A DNA stretch of 64,000 nucleotides from Liolophura sinensis (lineage: Eukaryota > Mollusca > Polyplacophora > Chitonida > Chitonidae), in assembly GCF_032854445.1 (NCBI RefSeq), contig NC_088301.1, positions 26,522,402 through 26,586,401 of the forward strand. The letters run 5' to 3'. Below are positions 36,901 through 41,337 of the stretch, piece by piece. The translations under genes and the position numbers were made by a program. The first letter of the stretch is position 1. Every line of letters begins with the position of its first letter. The notes under the pieces were generated by a model. The model was not told where the DNA came from. It made no database searches and saw only the letters and a program-made list of their open reading frames with translations.

Positions 36901-37779
36901 AACCCAGGATTCATTATTTTTCTGCAGGATTCCTTCAAGAATTGTCAAATGTTCTAAATTCTAAATCTCATATATTCTTCACAGCACTGTAATTCTTCAA
37001 CCTTCTTGCATGTTTGCAAGGTGTTTATTTAGGACCTGAAATCAGCCAACCCATTAAGTGTAGTTTTGTCTTCAAAATCAAATGAAAAGGGTGCACAAAT
37101 TGCACTGAATGTTACTCTTTCATATGTGAAAAGGTTGAGGAATTAGGGTATACTGCAACTTGGCCACAAGGTGAGTAAATGTCATGGTAGAGGTAATACC
37201 TTATATTCTTATTTGATCTGTGTACTTGCGCATTTGGTTTCTACAACATGCTCTCAAAATATAAATAACTGGATATGAAAGCTCACCATAAATTAAAACC
37301 TTTGCTATTATAAACAGAGGGGCACGTAGATTGTAAATATCACGTTTAGGTGCAACGTTCAACATTAATCTTGCACTGTTGCGAGGTCATCTTAACTTCT
37401 TATACTGTCAAGTAGTGACGACACAATTTGTACGAACATCATTAATCAATTAAGCCCTGCTCTTGTCCCACGAGATTAAGGAAGCCCGGATCCACAACAG
37501 AGTATGTGCTGACGGAATTACGTGAAGTTTAAGCACTACACAGATGACAGTTGTCGGCAAACCGACAAATACAAGATTGTCTCACCTTTCGAACAGTCCA
37601 GTCGCACAGTCTCTTCTCCACTATCATGGCGACCTGCAAACAGGCAGACAACGGGTGAGCCCAGGGATTTATTTAAATAGAACTACAGACGTCTTTATAA
37701 CAACAATGGTCCAACACTTACCACGGAATCGTCCATTTCGTAAACTGCTCCTACCGTGGCGAACGGCAATATTCGCCAT
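30..37779 (-). CDS. rictor: RICTOR, mTORC2 core subunit (29 exons seen; 3' end outside window)
   Basis: RICTOR is the scaffold subunit that defines mTOR complex 2, which phosphorylates AGC kinases such as AKT in the cytoplasm and at membranes. I joined 29 coding exons by GT-AG junctions; phases are compatible throughout and give exactly 1489 codons. The translation follows human RICTOR from its N-terminus (MANIAVRHGRSSLRNGRFRG) through the helical RICTOR_N region (about residues 80-440; CLRIGLLHEAKEVRAATLR), the middle domain (about 530-700), the RasGEF_N_2-like segment (about 700-850; SYSRDGLARVILSKALTA, LGDKGALMLCRLL), and RICTOR_V (about 911-1000; YVLGLLASTRQGC). A Ser/Thr-rich disordered segment follows in exon 28, and exon 29 gives EFLGLCLPIDVTMVFE, close to a conserved human block. 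The remaining C-terminus, including the zinc-binding motif known in human RICTOR, lies left of position 1. The introns carry unusually many tandem repeats. Family assignment is from recalled homologues, not a search. Confidence 0.95.
330..504 (+). mobile_element. TIR element A, left end degraded
   Basis: Shares TTCACAAAAAGTATAATTTC, GCCTTCAGAACATGCTTGAA and the right TIR GTTGAAGAATTACAGTA. Confidence 0.75.
854..904. repeat. (TA)n microsatellite
   Basis: About 25 uninterrupted TA dinucleotides in rictor intron 28. Confidence 0.95.
994..1201 (+). mobile_element. TIR element A (MITE-like)
   Basis: Begins TACCCTAATTCCTCAACC, ends GATTGAGGAATTACAGTA, i.e. about 20-bp terminal inverted repeats ending in TA. 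Internal CACAGTAATGCCCTCAGAAT and CTTGAATAAACAC are shared with the other copies. Confidence 0.85.
1482..2966 (-). CDS. rictor: rictor exon 28 (1485-nt Ser/Thr-rich exon)
   Basis: Residues 977-1472. Acceptor GTTACAG, donor GTGAGT. It opens with the end of RICTOR_V (TAFYVLGLLASTRQGC, then FGWESLWHTRADRWPVL, like human CVYVLGLIAKTKQGC...WDAVRHSRKHLWPVV), then becomes a low-complexity Ser/Thr/Asp/Glu-rich region with a six-Thr run near 2160-2180. Recognisable human-like islands remain: SRSDSFNTGSTTSGIGS (human IRSQSFNTDTTTSGISS) and SARDIVGYNTLRIIQRQRTY (human SSRDAFGYATLKRLQQQRMH). The KPKQRSTSEGDDS segment sits about where the human growth-factor-responsive phosphorylation segment lies, but equivalence is a guess. 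Long antisense open frames over this exon are shadows. Confidence 0.94.
3236..3342 (-). CDS. rictor: rictor exon 27
   Basis: Residues 942-977. Acceptor GTACCAG, donor GTGAGT. GHMGRSALGIGWLQEEEVIP matches human GNIGSSNWGLNLLQEENVIP; ends FSIR-G, matching LSIRG. Confidence 0.94.
4086..4178 (-). CDS. rictor: rictor exon 26
   Basis: Residues 911-941, phase 0 to 0. Acceptor TTTCAG, donor GTAGGC. Ends HALKTALWAL, matching human KKLKASLWALG at the start of RICTOR_V. Confidence 0.92.
4553..4640 (-). CDS. rictor: rictor exon 25
   Basis: Residues 881-910. Acceptor TCTCAG after a long T tract (an 18-A run on the plus strand at 4646-4663), donor GTAAAT. VPFHLYGQLVQHKEGFNLL matches human LPIHLYGQLVHHKTGCHLL. 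Confidence 0.94.
4861..5129 (-). mobile_element. Full-length tRNA-headed SINE (family 1)
   Basis: On the minus strand it starts GGACCTCCGTGGTTCAGTCA, a box-A-like tRNA head, with a box-B-like GTGAGTTCAAGTCC. Then come a conserved core (CACCATAATGCTGGC-like, CTTGAGTGCGGCGTAAAAC) and an AAATAAAT tail. It looks like the core-domain SINEs reported widely in bivalves and gastropods; I could not confirm the family name. It lies in rictor intron 24. Confidence 0.88.
5380..5486 (-). CDS. rictor: rictor exon 24
   Basis: Residues 846-881. Acceptor GTTTCAG, donor GTAAGG. SFNTKYVNFVEELLNEALTT matches human EYNSKYVDLIEEQLNEALTT. Confidence 0.94.
5955..6775. repeat. ~40-bp minisatellite in rictor intron 23
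   Basis: About 20 copies of a unit containing ACACCCTATCTTTTATCATG and GGACAGTCAGTCAAATTT, with T-run length variation; degenerates after 6480. It creates overlapping repetitive open frames that are not genes. Confidence 0.92.
7035..7190 (-). CDS. rictor: rictor exon 23
   Basis: Residues 794-845, phase 0 to 0. Acceptor CATCAG, donor GTAAGC. ANLESLVKMRPSLLHLGDKG and SVPKGFKYLSEANYVSNELE match human ANLHALIQMKPALSHLGDKG and SIPKGFSYLNERGYVAKQLE. Confidence 0.96.
7673..7837 (-). CDS. rictor: rictor exon 22
   Basis: Residues 739-793, 55 codons, phase 0 to 0. Acceptor TTTTCAG, donor GTAAGT. RLYSTKLLRVLLRAGAPYFN and NWGVDFLVTQLYD match human RLYATKHLRVLLRANVEFFNNWGIELLVTQLHD. Confidence 0.96.
7984..8207 (-). 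mobile_element. SINE family 1, internal deletion
   Basis: Head (CCTCCGTGGCTCAGTTGGTT) and tail present; about 60 bp of the middle is missing between CCGTGGGTTTCTG and the AGCTCATGCTGG block. Confidence 0.86.
8350..8690 (-). mobile_element. SINE-like element, third type, old copy
   Basis: Contains GGGCAAACCACTGACTTCAG and GTTACTGATGAACTTTCCCA, matching the copy near 23.86 kb; otherwise degraded. Confidence 0.45.
8773..8899 (-). CDS. rictor: rictor exon 21
   Basis: Residues 696-738. Acceptor GTTTCAG, donor GTACAA. KYVKLTTSSLSYSRDGLARV then ILSKALTAS aligns with human LLKLTVSSLDYSRDGLARVILSKILTAA, one of the most conserved parts of the protein. Confidence 0.96.
9094..9306 (-). mobile_element. 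TIR element A, reverse orientation
   Basis: AAATTCTTCAACATTTTTTT at left and GGTCGAGGAATTGGAGTA at right; interior ATTACACTTTTTGTGAAGCC matches the reverse complement of the other copies. Confidence 0.8.
9338..9492 (-). mobile_element. SINE family 1, truncated (no head)
   Basis: Core and TTTATTTA tail (GATTGGTGTTTTACACGCTA, ACGGCGACCAGCATTATGGT) without the tRNA head. Confidence 0.85.
9638..9786 (-). CDS. rictor: rictor exon 20
   Basis: Residues 647-696. Acceptor TGCTAG, donor GTGAGT. It reads through an internal GTAAGT (near 9727) that looks like a donor, because VSQHYFLLVGKFSSTVKGDK just beyond matches human LSQHYFLFIGTLSCHPHGVK. That internal site could give a shorter, out-of-family isoform. 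Confidence 0.9.
9949..10085 (-). mobile_element. SINE family 1, diverged fragment
   Basis: TTATTTATTTATTT tail, GCGTTTTACGCCGTACTCTA core, then a deletion to GGTTGCTGGCAGACCTTCCC. Confidence 0.75.
10268..10327 (-). CDS. rictor: rictor exon 19
   Basis: Residues 627-646. Acceptor CCATAG, donor GTAACA. EEAQKHIFDWLSDIAHCLAE corresponds to human GYLEDLVKDIVQWLNASSG. Confidence 0.85.
10669..10804 (-). CDS. rictor: rictor exon 18
   Basis: Residues 581-626. Acceptor ATTTCAG, donor GTGAG. FIRRLVFFYKPTNHQFSALE aligns with human FVRRLLYFYKPSSKLYANLD; then TGCHLVDFLVNSDE matches VGCQFTEFLLESEE. Confidence 0.94.
11263..11309 (-). CDS. rictor: rictor exon 17
   Basis: A 47-nt microexon, residues 566-581. 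Acceptor CTGTAG, donor GTGAGA. WSDDRTRKLEDLNFA aligns loosely with human WPNVNLRNYKDEQLHRF. Accepted mainly because phases 0 to 2 join exons 16 and 18 exactly. Confidence 0.85.
11423..11942. repeat. Dispersed copy of the 62-kb element interior
   Basis: Same orientation and long near-identity with 62436-62955 (TAAATAAAGTCAGCGCCAAA, ATTTATGCCAGCTTTGCTGT, ATGGCGAGGAAAAATCGCAA), but without the 58-bp arms. Rictor intron 16. Confidence 0.85.
12722..12866 (-). mobile_element. SINE family 1, truncated
   Basis: Well-conserved core (GATTGGTGTTTTATGCCGTA to GGACCTTCCCATGTAC), head absent. Confidence 0.85.
12986..13090 (-). CDS. rictor: rictor exon 16
   Basis: Residues 531-565. Acceptor GCTGTAG, donor GTATAT. 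VRDSQVLTSKEHTHWDWGLI aligns with human LRDSQVLQHKENLEWNWNLI; start of the RICTOR_M region. Confidence 0.94.
13117..13338 (+). mobile_element. TIR element A
   Basis: CCTTTTCGCGTATGAAACAG at left, CATGCAAAAAGGTTGAAGGA then TGACAGTA at right; full interior. Confidence 0.82.
13448..13560 (-). mobile_element. SINE family 1, old fragment
   Basis: Diverged core (GGAGTTTTACATGGTACTCA, GCGACAAGCATTATGGTTGG). Confidence 0.7.
13713..13890 (-). CDS. rictor: rictor exon 15
   Basis: Residues 471-530. Acceptor GTTCGCAG, donor GTGAAT. RASLAVNCLNRIHILKKRG and PHSLYLEQLV match human RASAALNCLKRFHEMKKRG and PYSLHLDHII. The C-terminal third (after residue ~500) is less conserved. Confidence 0.92.
14095..14234 (+). 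mobile_element. SINE family 1, truncated
   Basis: GGTCTGTCCGCAACCTGCAG to CACCAATCAAATAAATAAAT; no head. Confidence 0.85.
14746..14846 (-). CDS. rictor: rictor exon 14
   Basis: Residues 438-471. Acceptor GTTTCAG, donor GTAAGT. ASTILPMDCSNNCQSLPTLM aligns with human ANTILPHSHSHHLHCLPTLM. Confidence 0.93.
15071..15510. repeat. 25/18-bp minisatellite in rictor intron 13
   Basis: Alternating 25-bp (CATCATGGATCATGACATGG plus CCAGT) and 18-bp (CATCATGATATGGCCAGT) units. ATCATGAT and GGATCATGA motifs are near-palindromic, so single strands could fold. Confidence 0.9.
15628..15840 (+). mobile_element. SINE family 1 with 9-bp target duplication
   Basis: tRNA head (GGCCTCCATGGCTGAGTGGT), box-B-like GGGAGTTCAAGTCC, shortened core, AAATAAAT tail. 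Flanked by TCTGTGGCC at 15628-15636 and 15832-15840. Confidence 0.85.
15942..16022 (-). CDS. rictor: rictor exon 13
   Basis: Residues 411-437, 27 codons, phase 0 to 0. Acceptor GTTACAG, donor GTAAGTT. ALVEVITSSDGPLFVRTVIL then LGELVHL aligns with human LVEVITNSDDHISVRATILL. Confidence 0.94.
16679..16745 (-). CDS. rictor: rictor exon 12 (SINE at its 3' splice site)
   Basis: Residues 388-410. Acceptor CTTTGCAG, donor GTAAGG. PNLVENHQALILSAWINAGI aligns with human PDLMDNYLALILSAFIRNGL. A SINE with an 11-bp target duplication begins 3 nt upstream of the acceptor AG, so its A-rich tail supplies the sequence where the branch point should lie. Confidence 0.92.
16748..17008 (-). mobile_element. SINE family 1 inserted at rictor exon 12 splice site
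   Basis: SINE body 16764-16997 in the rictor sense, head slightly truncated. The 11-bp target duplication GCAAAGAAATA lies at 16748-16758 and 16998-17008. The left copy is part of the exon 12 acceptor tract (on the rictor strand TATTTCTTTGC then AG). Confidence 0.92.
18085..18935. repeat. ~35-bp minisatellite in rictor intron 11
   Basis: About 24 diverged units of the type TGATATACCTGTATTTGTGT followed by ACTCCTGCATTTTG; first half more diverged (CAGCTGTATT variants), second half more regular. Confidence 0.9.
19382..19472 (-). CDS. rictor: rictor exon 11
   Basis: Residues 358-388. Acceptor TTGCCAG, donor GTTTGG (weaker). DPSQMRDAWRLSDGFVAEEG aligns with human DPGRFQDSWRLSDGFVAAEA. Confidence 0.93.
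19523..19792 (-). mobile_element. Full-length SINE family 1
   Basis: Head GGGTCTCCGTGGCTCAGTCG to the TTTATTTTTT end; near consensus. Target duplication not evident. Confidence 0.88.
20130..20400. mobile_element. TIR element B (MITE-like)
   Basis: Left GTCTTAGACTTGAGTCAAAC (then TTAGTCTT) and right AAGACTAAGTCTGACTTGAG (then TCCAAGAC) are inverted repeats of about 28 bp. Inside, a ~36-bp block beginning AACTTTAAAATAGTTTACTG is directly duplicated. Confidence 0.75.
20444..20531 (-). CDS. rictor: rictor exon 10
   Basis: Residues 329-358. Acceptor TACTTAG, donor GTGAGT. KNIVDMLFELFRIQSCEWTS aligns with human RGLLEVLYDIFRLPLPVVTE; it ends SVALLST, matching EALLSVD. Confidence 0.9.
20905..21545. 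repeat. 16-17-bp minisatellite in rictor intron 9
   Basis: About 38 copies of AAGGTTCACCTACATG-type units with CATACATG, CCTCCATC and CCTAAATC variants that themselves recur in order, a sign of higher-order amplification. Confidence 0.92.
21814..21896 (-). CDS. rictor: rictor exon 9
   Basis: Residues 301-328. Acceptor GCACAG, donor GTGAGT, phase 1 to 0. MIRLCRPDGSGLQSLVGILY aligns with human IINLCKPGNSGIQSLIGVLC, followed by LPNAEIR. Confidence 0.93.
22466..22533 (-). CDS. rictor: rictor exon 8
   Basis: Residues 278-301. Acceptor GTTATAG, donor GTAAG. SDDKESRFAASKMAIVTVMK aligns with human EDREARFLASKMGIIATFR. Confidence 0.93.
23067..23137 (-). CDS. rictor: rictor exon 7
   Basis: Residues 255-278. 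Acceptor CCCGGCAG, donor GTAAGT. QLVAPFTDCHYKHSGADTGE aligns with human ILAPYTDFHYRHSPDTAEG. Intron 6 to its left also holds a diverged SINE-like stretch near 23.79-24.07 kb. Confidence 0.93.
23790..24080 (-). mobile_element. SINE-like element, third type, diverged
   Basis: Shares GTTACTGATGAACTTTCCCA and a GGGTGGAGGAAACC-like core with 8395-8460; orientation opposite to the copy at 43.7 kb. Confidence 0.5.
24258..24430 (-). CDS. rictor: rictor exon 6
   Basis: Residues 197-254. Acceptor GTTGTAG, donor GTTTGT, phase 1 to 0. Contains HCGGVSAILHNIIDCQLYPR and ESLVATILYLLNHPRTR, matching human GGLNTILKNVIDCQLSR...LLNHPKTR. Confidence 0.94.
24606..24790. repeat. ~23-bp minisatellite in rictor intron 5
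   Basis: About seven copies of AATCAATTGACCCAGGAAGG plus AAC; left units read GAACCAGGAA. The CAATTG core is palindromic. Confidence 0.88.
25296..25486 (-). CDS. rictor: rictor exon 5
   Basis: Residues 133-197. Acceptor CATGCAG, donor GTGCGT, phase 2 to 1. It reads SLDVCLDNEVERVHAIRLIR and later VAIGNDGAQERDRMTK, matching human NEVERTQALRLVRK and AVGNDGLQERDRM. Confidence 0.94.
25588..25803 (+). mobile_element. TIR element A, best-preserved ends
   Basis: TACCCTAATTGCTCAACCTT (then TTCGCATATG) versus CATGCGAAAAGATTGAAGAA (then TTACAGTA), about 28 bp inverted. Confidence 0.88.
25915..28100. repeat. Minisatellite made of rictor exon 4 end plus donor (72/84-bp units, about 30 copies)
   Basis: On the rictor strand each unit carries TTGGATTACCTGTTCACTCT, then CACATTGATTACCTTATAGC and CAG followed by GT, i.e. 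the final codons of exon 4 and a donor. Then come about 20 bp ending GTACAG before the next copy. Most units are 72 bp; those near 25.98, 26.06, 26.15, 27.73 and 28.03 kb are longer by 12 bp and keep a donor like the real exon's (GTATGT). A higher-order period of about 284 bp recurs at 26733, 27017 and 27301. Both unit lengths are multiples of 3, so long spurious open frames run through the array on both strands. Confidence 0.93.
28042..28173 (-). CDS. rictor: rictor exon 4 (parent of the adjacent minisatellite)
   Basis: Residues 89-133. Acceptor TGCACAG, donor GTATGTTGTC. It reads C-LRIGLLHEAKEVRAATLR then TIRYLLSDQESLDYLFTLH and IDYLIA, followed by R completed by exon 5. This matches human CLRLALLNEAKEVRAAGLR...VDYLIAR. 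The last ~50 bases and the donor are repeated about 30 times just downstream in intron 4. This copy is the real exon because only it is continuous with the unique 5' part. Confidence 0.93.
28528..28687 (-). CDS. rictor: rictor exon 3
   Basis: Residues 36-89. Acceptor TTATAG, donor GTAAGTT, phase 1 to 2. It starts E-PKENIREILLHIVRQHG (human has EPSDNLREILQNVARLQG) and ends KEDIFC, leading into the RICTOR_N domain. Confidence 0.92.
29010..29160 (+). mobile_element. SINE family 1, truncated
   Basis: GGGTTTCCCCCAGGTTCTGT to ACACCAATCAAATAAATAAA; head absent; A-rich tail expanded. Confidence 0.84.
29525..30165. repeat. 49-bp minisatellite in rictor intron 2
   Basis: About 13 nearly identical units with CTTTGTACATGTGCAAGTGT and ACCATTATAAAATTCAGA. 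Two sub-types (ATAGCC / ACAGCA) alternate in the left half; the last four units share TCTGACAGCCTAATATC, showing recent block duplication. Confidence 0.93.
31336..31558 (+). mobile_element. TIR element A
   Basis: TACCCTAAATCCCCAACCTT at left, GCTGAAGAATTACAGTA at right; interior GGTTGGGTTGGCCAATTTCA. Confidence 0.86.
32072..32370 (+). mobile_element. Full-length SINE family 1 with 11-bp target duplication
   Basis: GGGGCCTCCATGGCTCAGTT head, full core, tail of AAATAAAA type. Direct repeats CCTTTAAAAAT at 32072-32082 and 32360-32370 flank it. Confidence 0.93.
36985..37150 (-). mobile_element. TIR element A, reverse, internally deleted
   Basis: CACTGTAATTCTTCAACCTT at left and GGTTGAGGAATTAGGGTA at right; about 50 bp of the interior is missing. 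Confidence 0.84.
37586..37633 (-). CDS. rictor: rictor exon 2
   Basis: A short 48-nt exon with acceptor TTTGCAG and donor GTGAGA, phase 1 to 1. It completes G-RHDSGEETVRLDCSK; the DSGEE stretch is shared with human RICTOR (RNDSGEENVPLD). A misleading ATG in another frame inside it is not a start. Confidence 0.88.
37722..37779 (-). CDS. rictor: rictor exon 1 (start codon)
   Basis: Start codon at 37779-37777 in a good context (AAAACATGG). The exon reads MANIAVRHGRSSLRNGRFR plus one base, aligning with the human N-terminus, which has a similar Arg-rich RSL..LR.RGR pattern. The donor is GTAAGT. The next intron is only 88 bp. Confidence 0.9.
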
Positions 37780-38031
37780 GTTTTGCCGATGTAGAACGCT
37801 TTATGGCATGTCGTTCAAGTCAAACCTAACTTGCTTCTCGTCATTTAAAGTTTTTGACAAAGTGTCAGTTATTCATAACTCATGGCATGACTGAGTGAGT
37901 CTGAATAGCTAACATACCAGCAAAAACTTCCTAGAGTGTTTATTAACGCCGATGAACGCAATGATTGGAAGGTGAAATATTTCGTCATAGTATTACGACA
38001 ATAACATCTACTTTTCGGCAATTAAAGCAAC
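37780..38031. promoter_or_regulatory. Shared divergent promoter of rictor and DFPase-like gene
   Basis: Only 252 bp separate the rictor start codon (minus strand, 37779) from the first DFPase-like start codon (plus strand, 38032). Both 5' UTRs and both core promoters must lie here unless upstream noncoding exons exist. I see no TATA box or clear initiator; the assignment rests on layout alone. Confidence 0.55.
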
Positions 38032-38223
38032 ATGGCAGATAACGGCGAGGAAGCGGCATTGCCAGTTGTTAAGTTTGCATTTGTACAAATTGTTGCAAAT
38101 CTCCTAGGTGCAGAGGGGCCTGTTTTCGACACAAATGGGACATTTTACATGGTGGCCCCAGAAGTTGAAAAAAATTCTCTTCCGGCTGGACAAGTAGTTC
38201 GTGTTGACTTGGACATGAAAGAG
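38032..38223 (+). CDS. DFPase-like exon 1A
   Basis: 64 codons, start in good context (GCAACATGG), donor GAG|GTTTGT. Contains GAEGPVFDTNGTFYMVAPEV, nearly the squid block GAEGPVFDKNGDFYIVAPEV. It joins phase 0 to the exon at 41962. Confidence 0.88.
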
Positions 38224-41200
38224 GTTTGTCAAAAAATGGGGGCGTGTCTATAGCCGTACCACCACTAGGGATGGCTTGGTAGTTTTTTTTGTCTAGCGGG
38301 GAAAAAAGGAAAAGAAACAAACACAAAACAAATGAAAAAACAAAACAAAACTGAAACATCCCTCAGGATAAGTCTTAAAATATTGGTGATATAAAAACAG
38401 TATGCGTGGAATATTAAGACTACGGTAGCCCCCGGATACACAAAAGTTAATTGGTGTAGGCCCCTATAGCGGATTATCTTCAACACGCAGAACACACATC
38501 TATGCATACAATTTTTGTTTTATTTAATAAAGTATAAAATAATAGAATAAAGCACCTAGATACATGCAAATTTTCCGTTTTCTAATATTGAATAAGCCAA
38601 ATCAGGGTTTGTATGGCTGAAAGGTATGATTTTACTGTATTTGCTACATTTTCGCGTAGTCGGATCTCTTGACTCAATGGTGCCATTAGCAACTGCCATA
38701 AAATCACATCTTTCAGCAGTGTTGGTTTGCAAGAATCCCAGCCTTATCTCGCCTAAACCTGTGTGAACGTGCAAGACTTTTGAAATGCCAATTTGGCTAT
38801 GGTATGTCCTCTGATATTGCCAGATCTGGTAGGTGTATGCATACCTAATGGCCAAAGATATTTTTTTTTTTTTGGGACATGATGGGTAGCTTCTAATAAG
38901 GCATTCGTAGAAAACCATGGCATGTGCTATGTTATAGCGAAACGGAAACACAATGTCGCTTCACTCGTACCCCAAGCACTTACGGTTAAAAGGAAAAACA
39001 AGGTTCAAATGATGTACTGGATTAGCAGAAACAGGCAGATCCTTGGGCTGGTAGAAATAATTCATGCCTGATTGGATAGCTCTGCTTTGGATGGTAGTTT
39101 TGCATGATTTTGCTTGCCTAAGTAATGCTCCAAAATATTACAAAAAAAGAAAAGAAAAAAGGTTACTCTTTTTAAACTTCCTGTGGAATGCATATAGACA
39201 TTTGGTTTAGTGTTCATGCCTTGCCTTTTAATATCTGCCTTGAGGCTGTTCAGTACAGGACACTAACCTTGACTATAAACACGACTACAGATCTATAATT
39301 GAATGGTTGAGCATCAGTGGTTGAAAAAGAGAATGAGTTCTAAATATATATACTTGCTGAATCAGACTAAATTTTCCATGGATCTGATATGCAAGTAATG
39401 TTCATACGCACTTCATGTCAGACAGTGAATTGTACTAAGAGACCTGTTCTCTGCCAGCAGCTAGTAACTTTGTGAACTAGTAACGGACAAATGGCAGTTG
39501 TTGTAGATACTGCAGACATTGCTCCTTCTGTGGTCAGAGTTCTCTTTGTGCAAATTGTTGCTGGTCTGTTTGGTGCGGAGGGACCTGTCTTCGACACAAC
39601 TGGAATGTTACATATGGTAGCTTCAGATGTTAAGATAAACAACCTACCAGCAGGCCAAGTTCTAGGCATAGACTTAAACATAAAAGAGGTAAGGCGTAAT
39701 CCAAGAATAAACGGTGTGTACCTTGGAAATTCTTTGAAAGGGGCAGTAACATTTTACGCATTTGTGATTTTGAATAAATGATGTTTTAATGAATGACATG
39801 CCACATTACTTGTACCTGGGACCTCACTTTAATTTGGTTAAAAGGCGAAAAAGGGTTTGCGTAATATTGGCCTAAACTGCTGCATTCACATGTTATAGAA
39901 ATGGGTATGGTGGCGTTTTTGCTTTTTCATAATGTTCCTTTTTTTTGTACTTTGAACTTTGATATCTCGGCTATGCTACATCACAAAATTAGAAAGATAT
40001 ACCTTTTAAAGTTCATCTGGGATGTTTTATTGTTGCGTATATTCATTTGGTGTAGTGTTATCTTTACTGTTAAAACAGAATTTGATTAGCGTAAAATGTT
40101 GTAGTCCACTAGCTATTGTCACGTGGTCAGTGGAAGTCATTTAAAGTGATATGCCCTTTGCGTATATTAGCAGACATTCTTGCAGTAATTTATCCCGTAT
40201 TTGTGTACGAGGGATATTTTTGGAACAGCCGTTCATGGGTTATAATTTACACGTATATGTAAATGACTTTCCAGTCTATTTAGCTCAAAATTACCAAGTG
40301 GCTGCTTAAATTGTGATGCTGTAGACAGCCATACAGCTGGCCAGAAGTGACCAAACCAGTTTTACATGGTATCTGCATTTAAAGCAGAGCTTAAAGTATC
40401 ATCTACAACAATCAAATAGGAAACTGAACTTGCCGTAGATAACTAGACCCAAGTTGAGAATTAATTACTCAGCTGTGTATTCTCTTATGTTTTATACATT
40501 AGGCACCAAGATCACAAAGCAGTTTTAGACAAATCGAAATTTCGAATCAATTTAAAATTGTTATTTCTTACGTAACCAGGTCAAAATATTGCTTGAACAC
40601 GTAAATTCCAGGTAAGTTAGTGTACAACAATTTTCAGCTGAATAATGGAAAGGAACATATCAAATTGAAAGATTAAAATTTAGAATTAAGTCTAAAATTG
40701 CTCCGTGATCCTGGGGCCTGTGATCATCGGATGACTTAACTCAGGTGCCAAGTATGTGCAATGCAATATTAAAGTGTTAACTTATATGGTATCCACCGGC
40801 CCGGATAGCACAGTTGGTAGAGCGTTCGCTTCGGGACTGGTAGATCCAGGATCAATCCTTGATCGAGTCACACCTAAGACTTTAAAAGAGGAAGTTGTAA
40901 CTTCCTCGTTTGGCGTTCAGCATGAAGGGGATAGTGCAACGACTGGTGGACCCATATCAGTATAATGGCTCGGGCGGGGCGCCTTACTTGCCTTCGGTAA
41001 GTCATCTCAGTGAAGCAGCACTAAATATAAGAGCGGTGGAAATCCGTCCTGCAACAAGGAGGCACATTACACGTGCATGCACCCTAATGATTCCTTCGTC
41101 GTCATATGACTGAAAAATTGTGGAGTACGACGTTAAACCACAAGCACTCACTCACTCACTCACTATATGGTATCCTGGTATTACTGTGTTAAACATTGGC

Positions 41201-41286
41201 TTGCAGTCCCTGTCAGTTTTGTATTGAGAAACAAGTAGATGTGTGCAAAAGCATAAAATTCTGTCTATGTTTGTTTGTTTGTTTGT

Positions 41287-41337
<51 letters not shown>

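Larger units (their letters stand above)
28687..37585 (-). other. rictor intron 2 (8.9 kb)
   Basis: Largest rictor intron. It contains a 49-bp minisatellite (29.5-30.2 kb), a TSD-flanked SINE (32.07-32.37 kb), a SINE fragment (29.0 kb) and two copies of a TIR element (31.3 and 37.0 kb). I see no coding signal on either strand between 32.4 and 37.0 kb, only AT-rich sequence. Confidence 0.8.
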
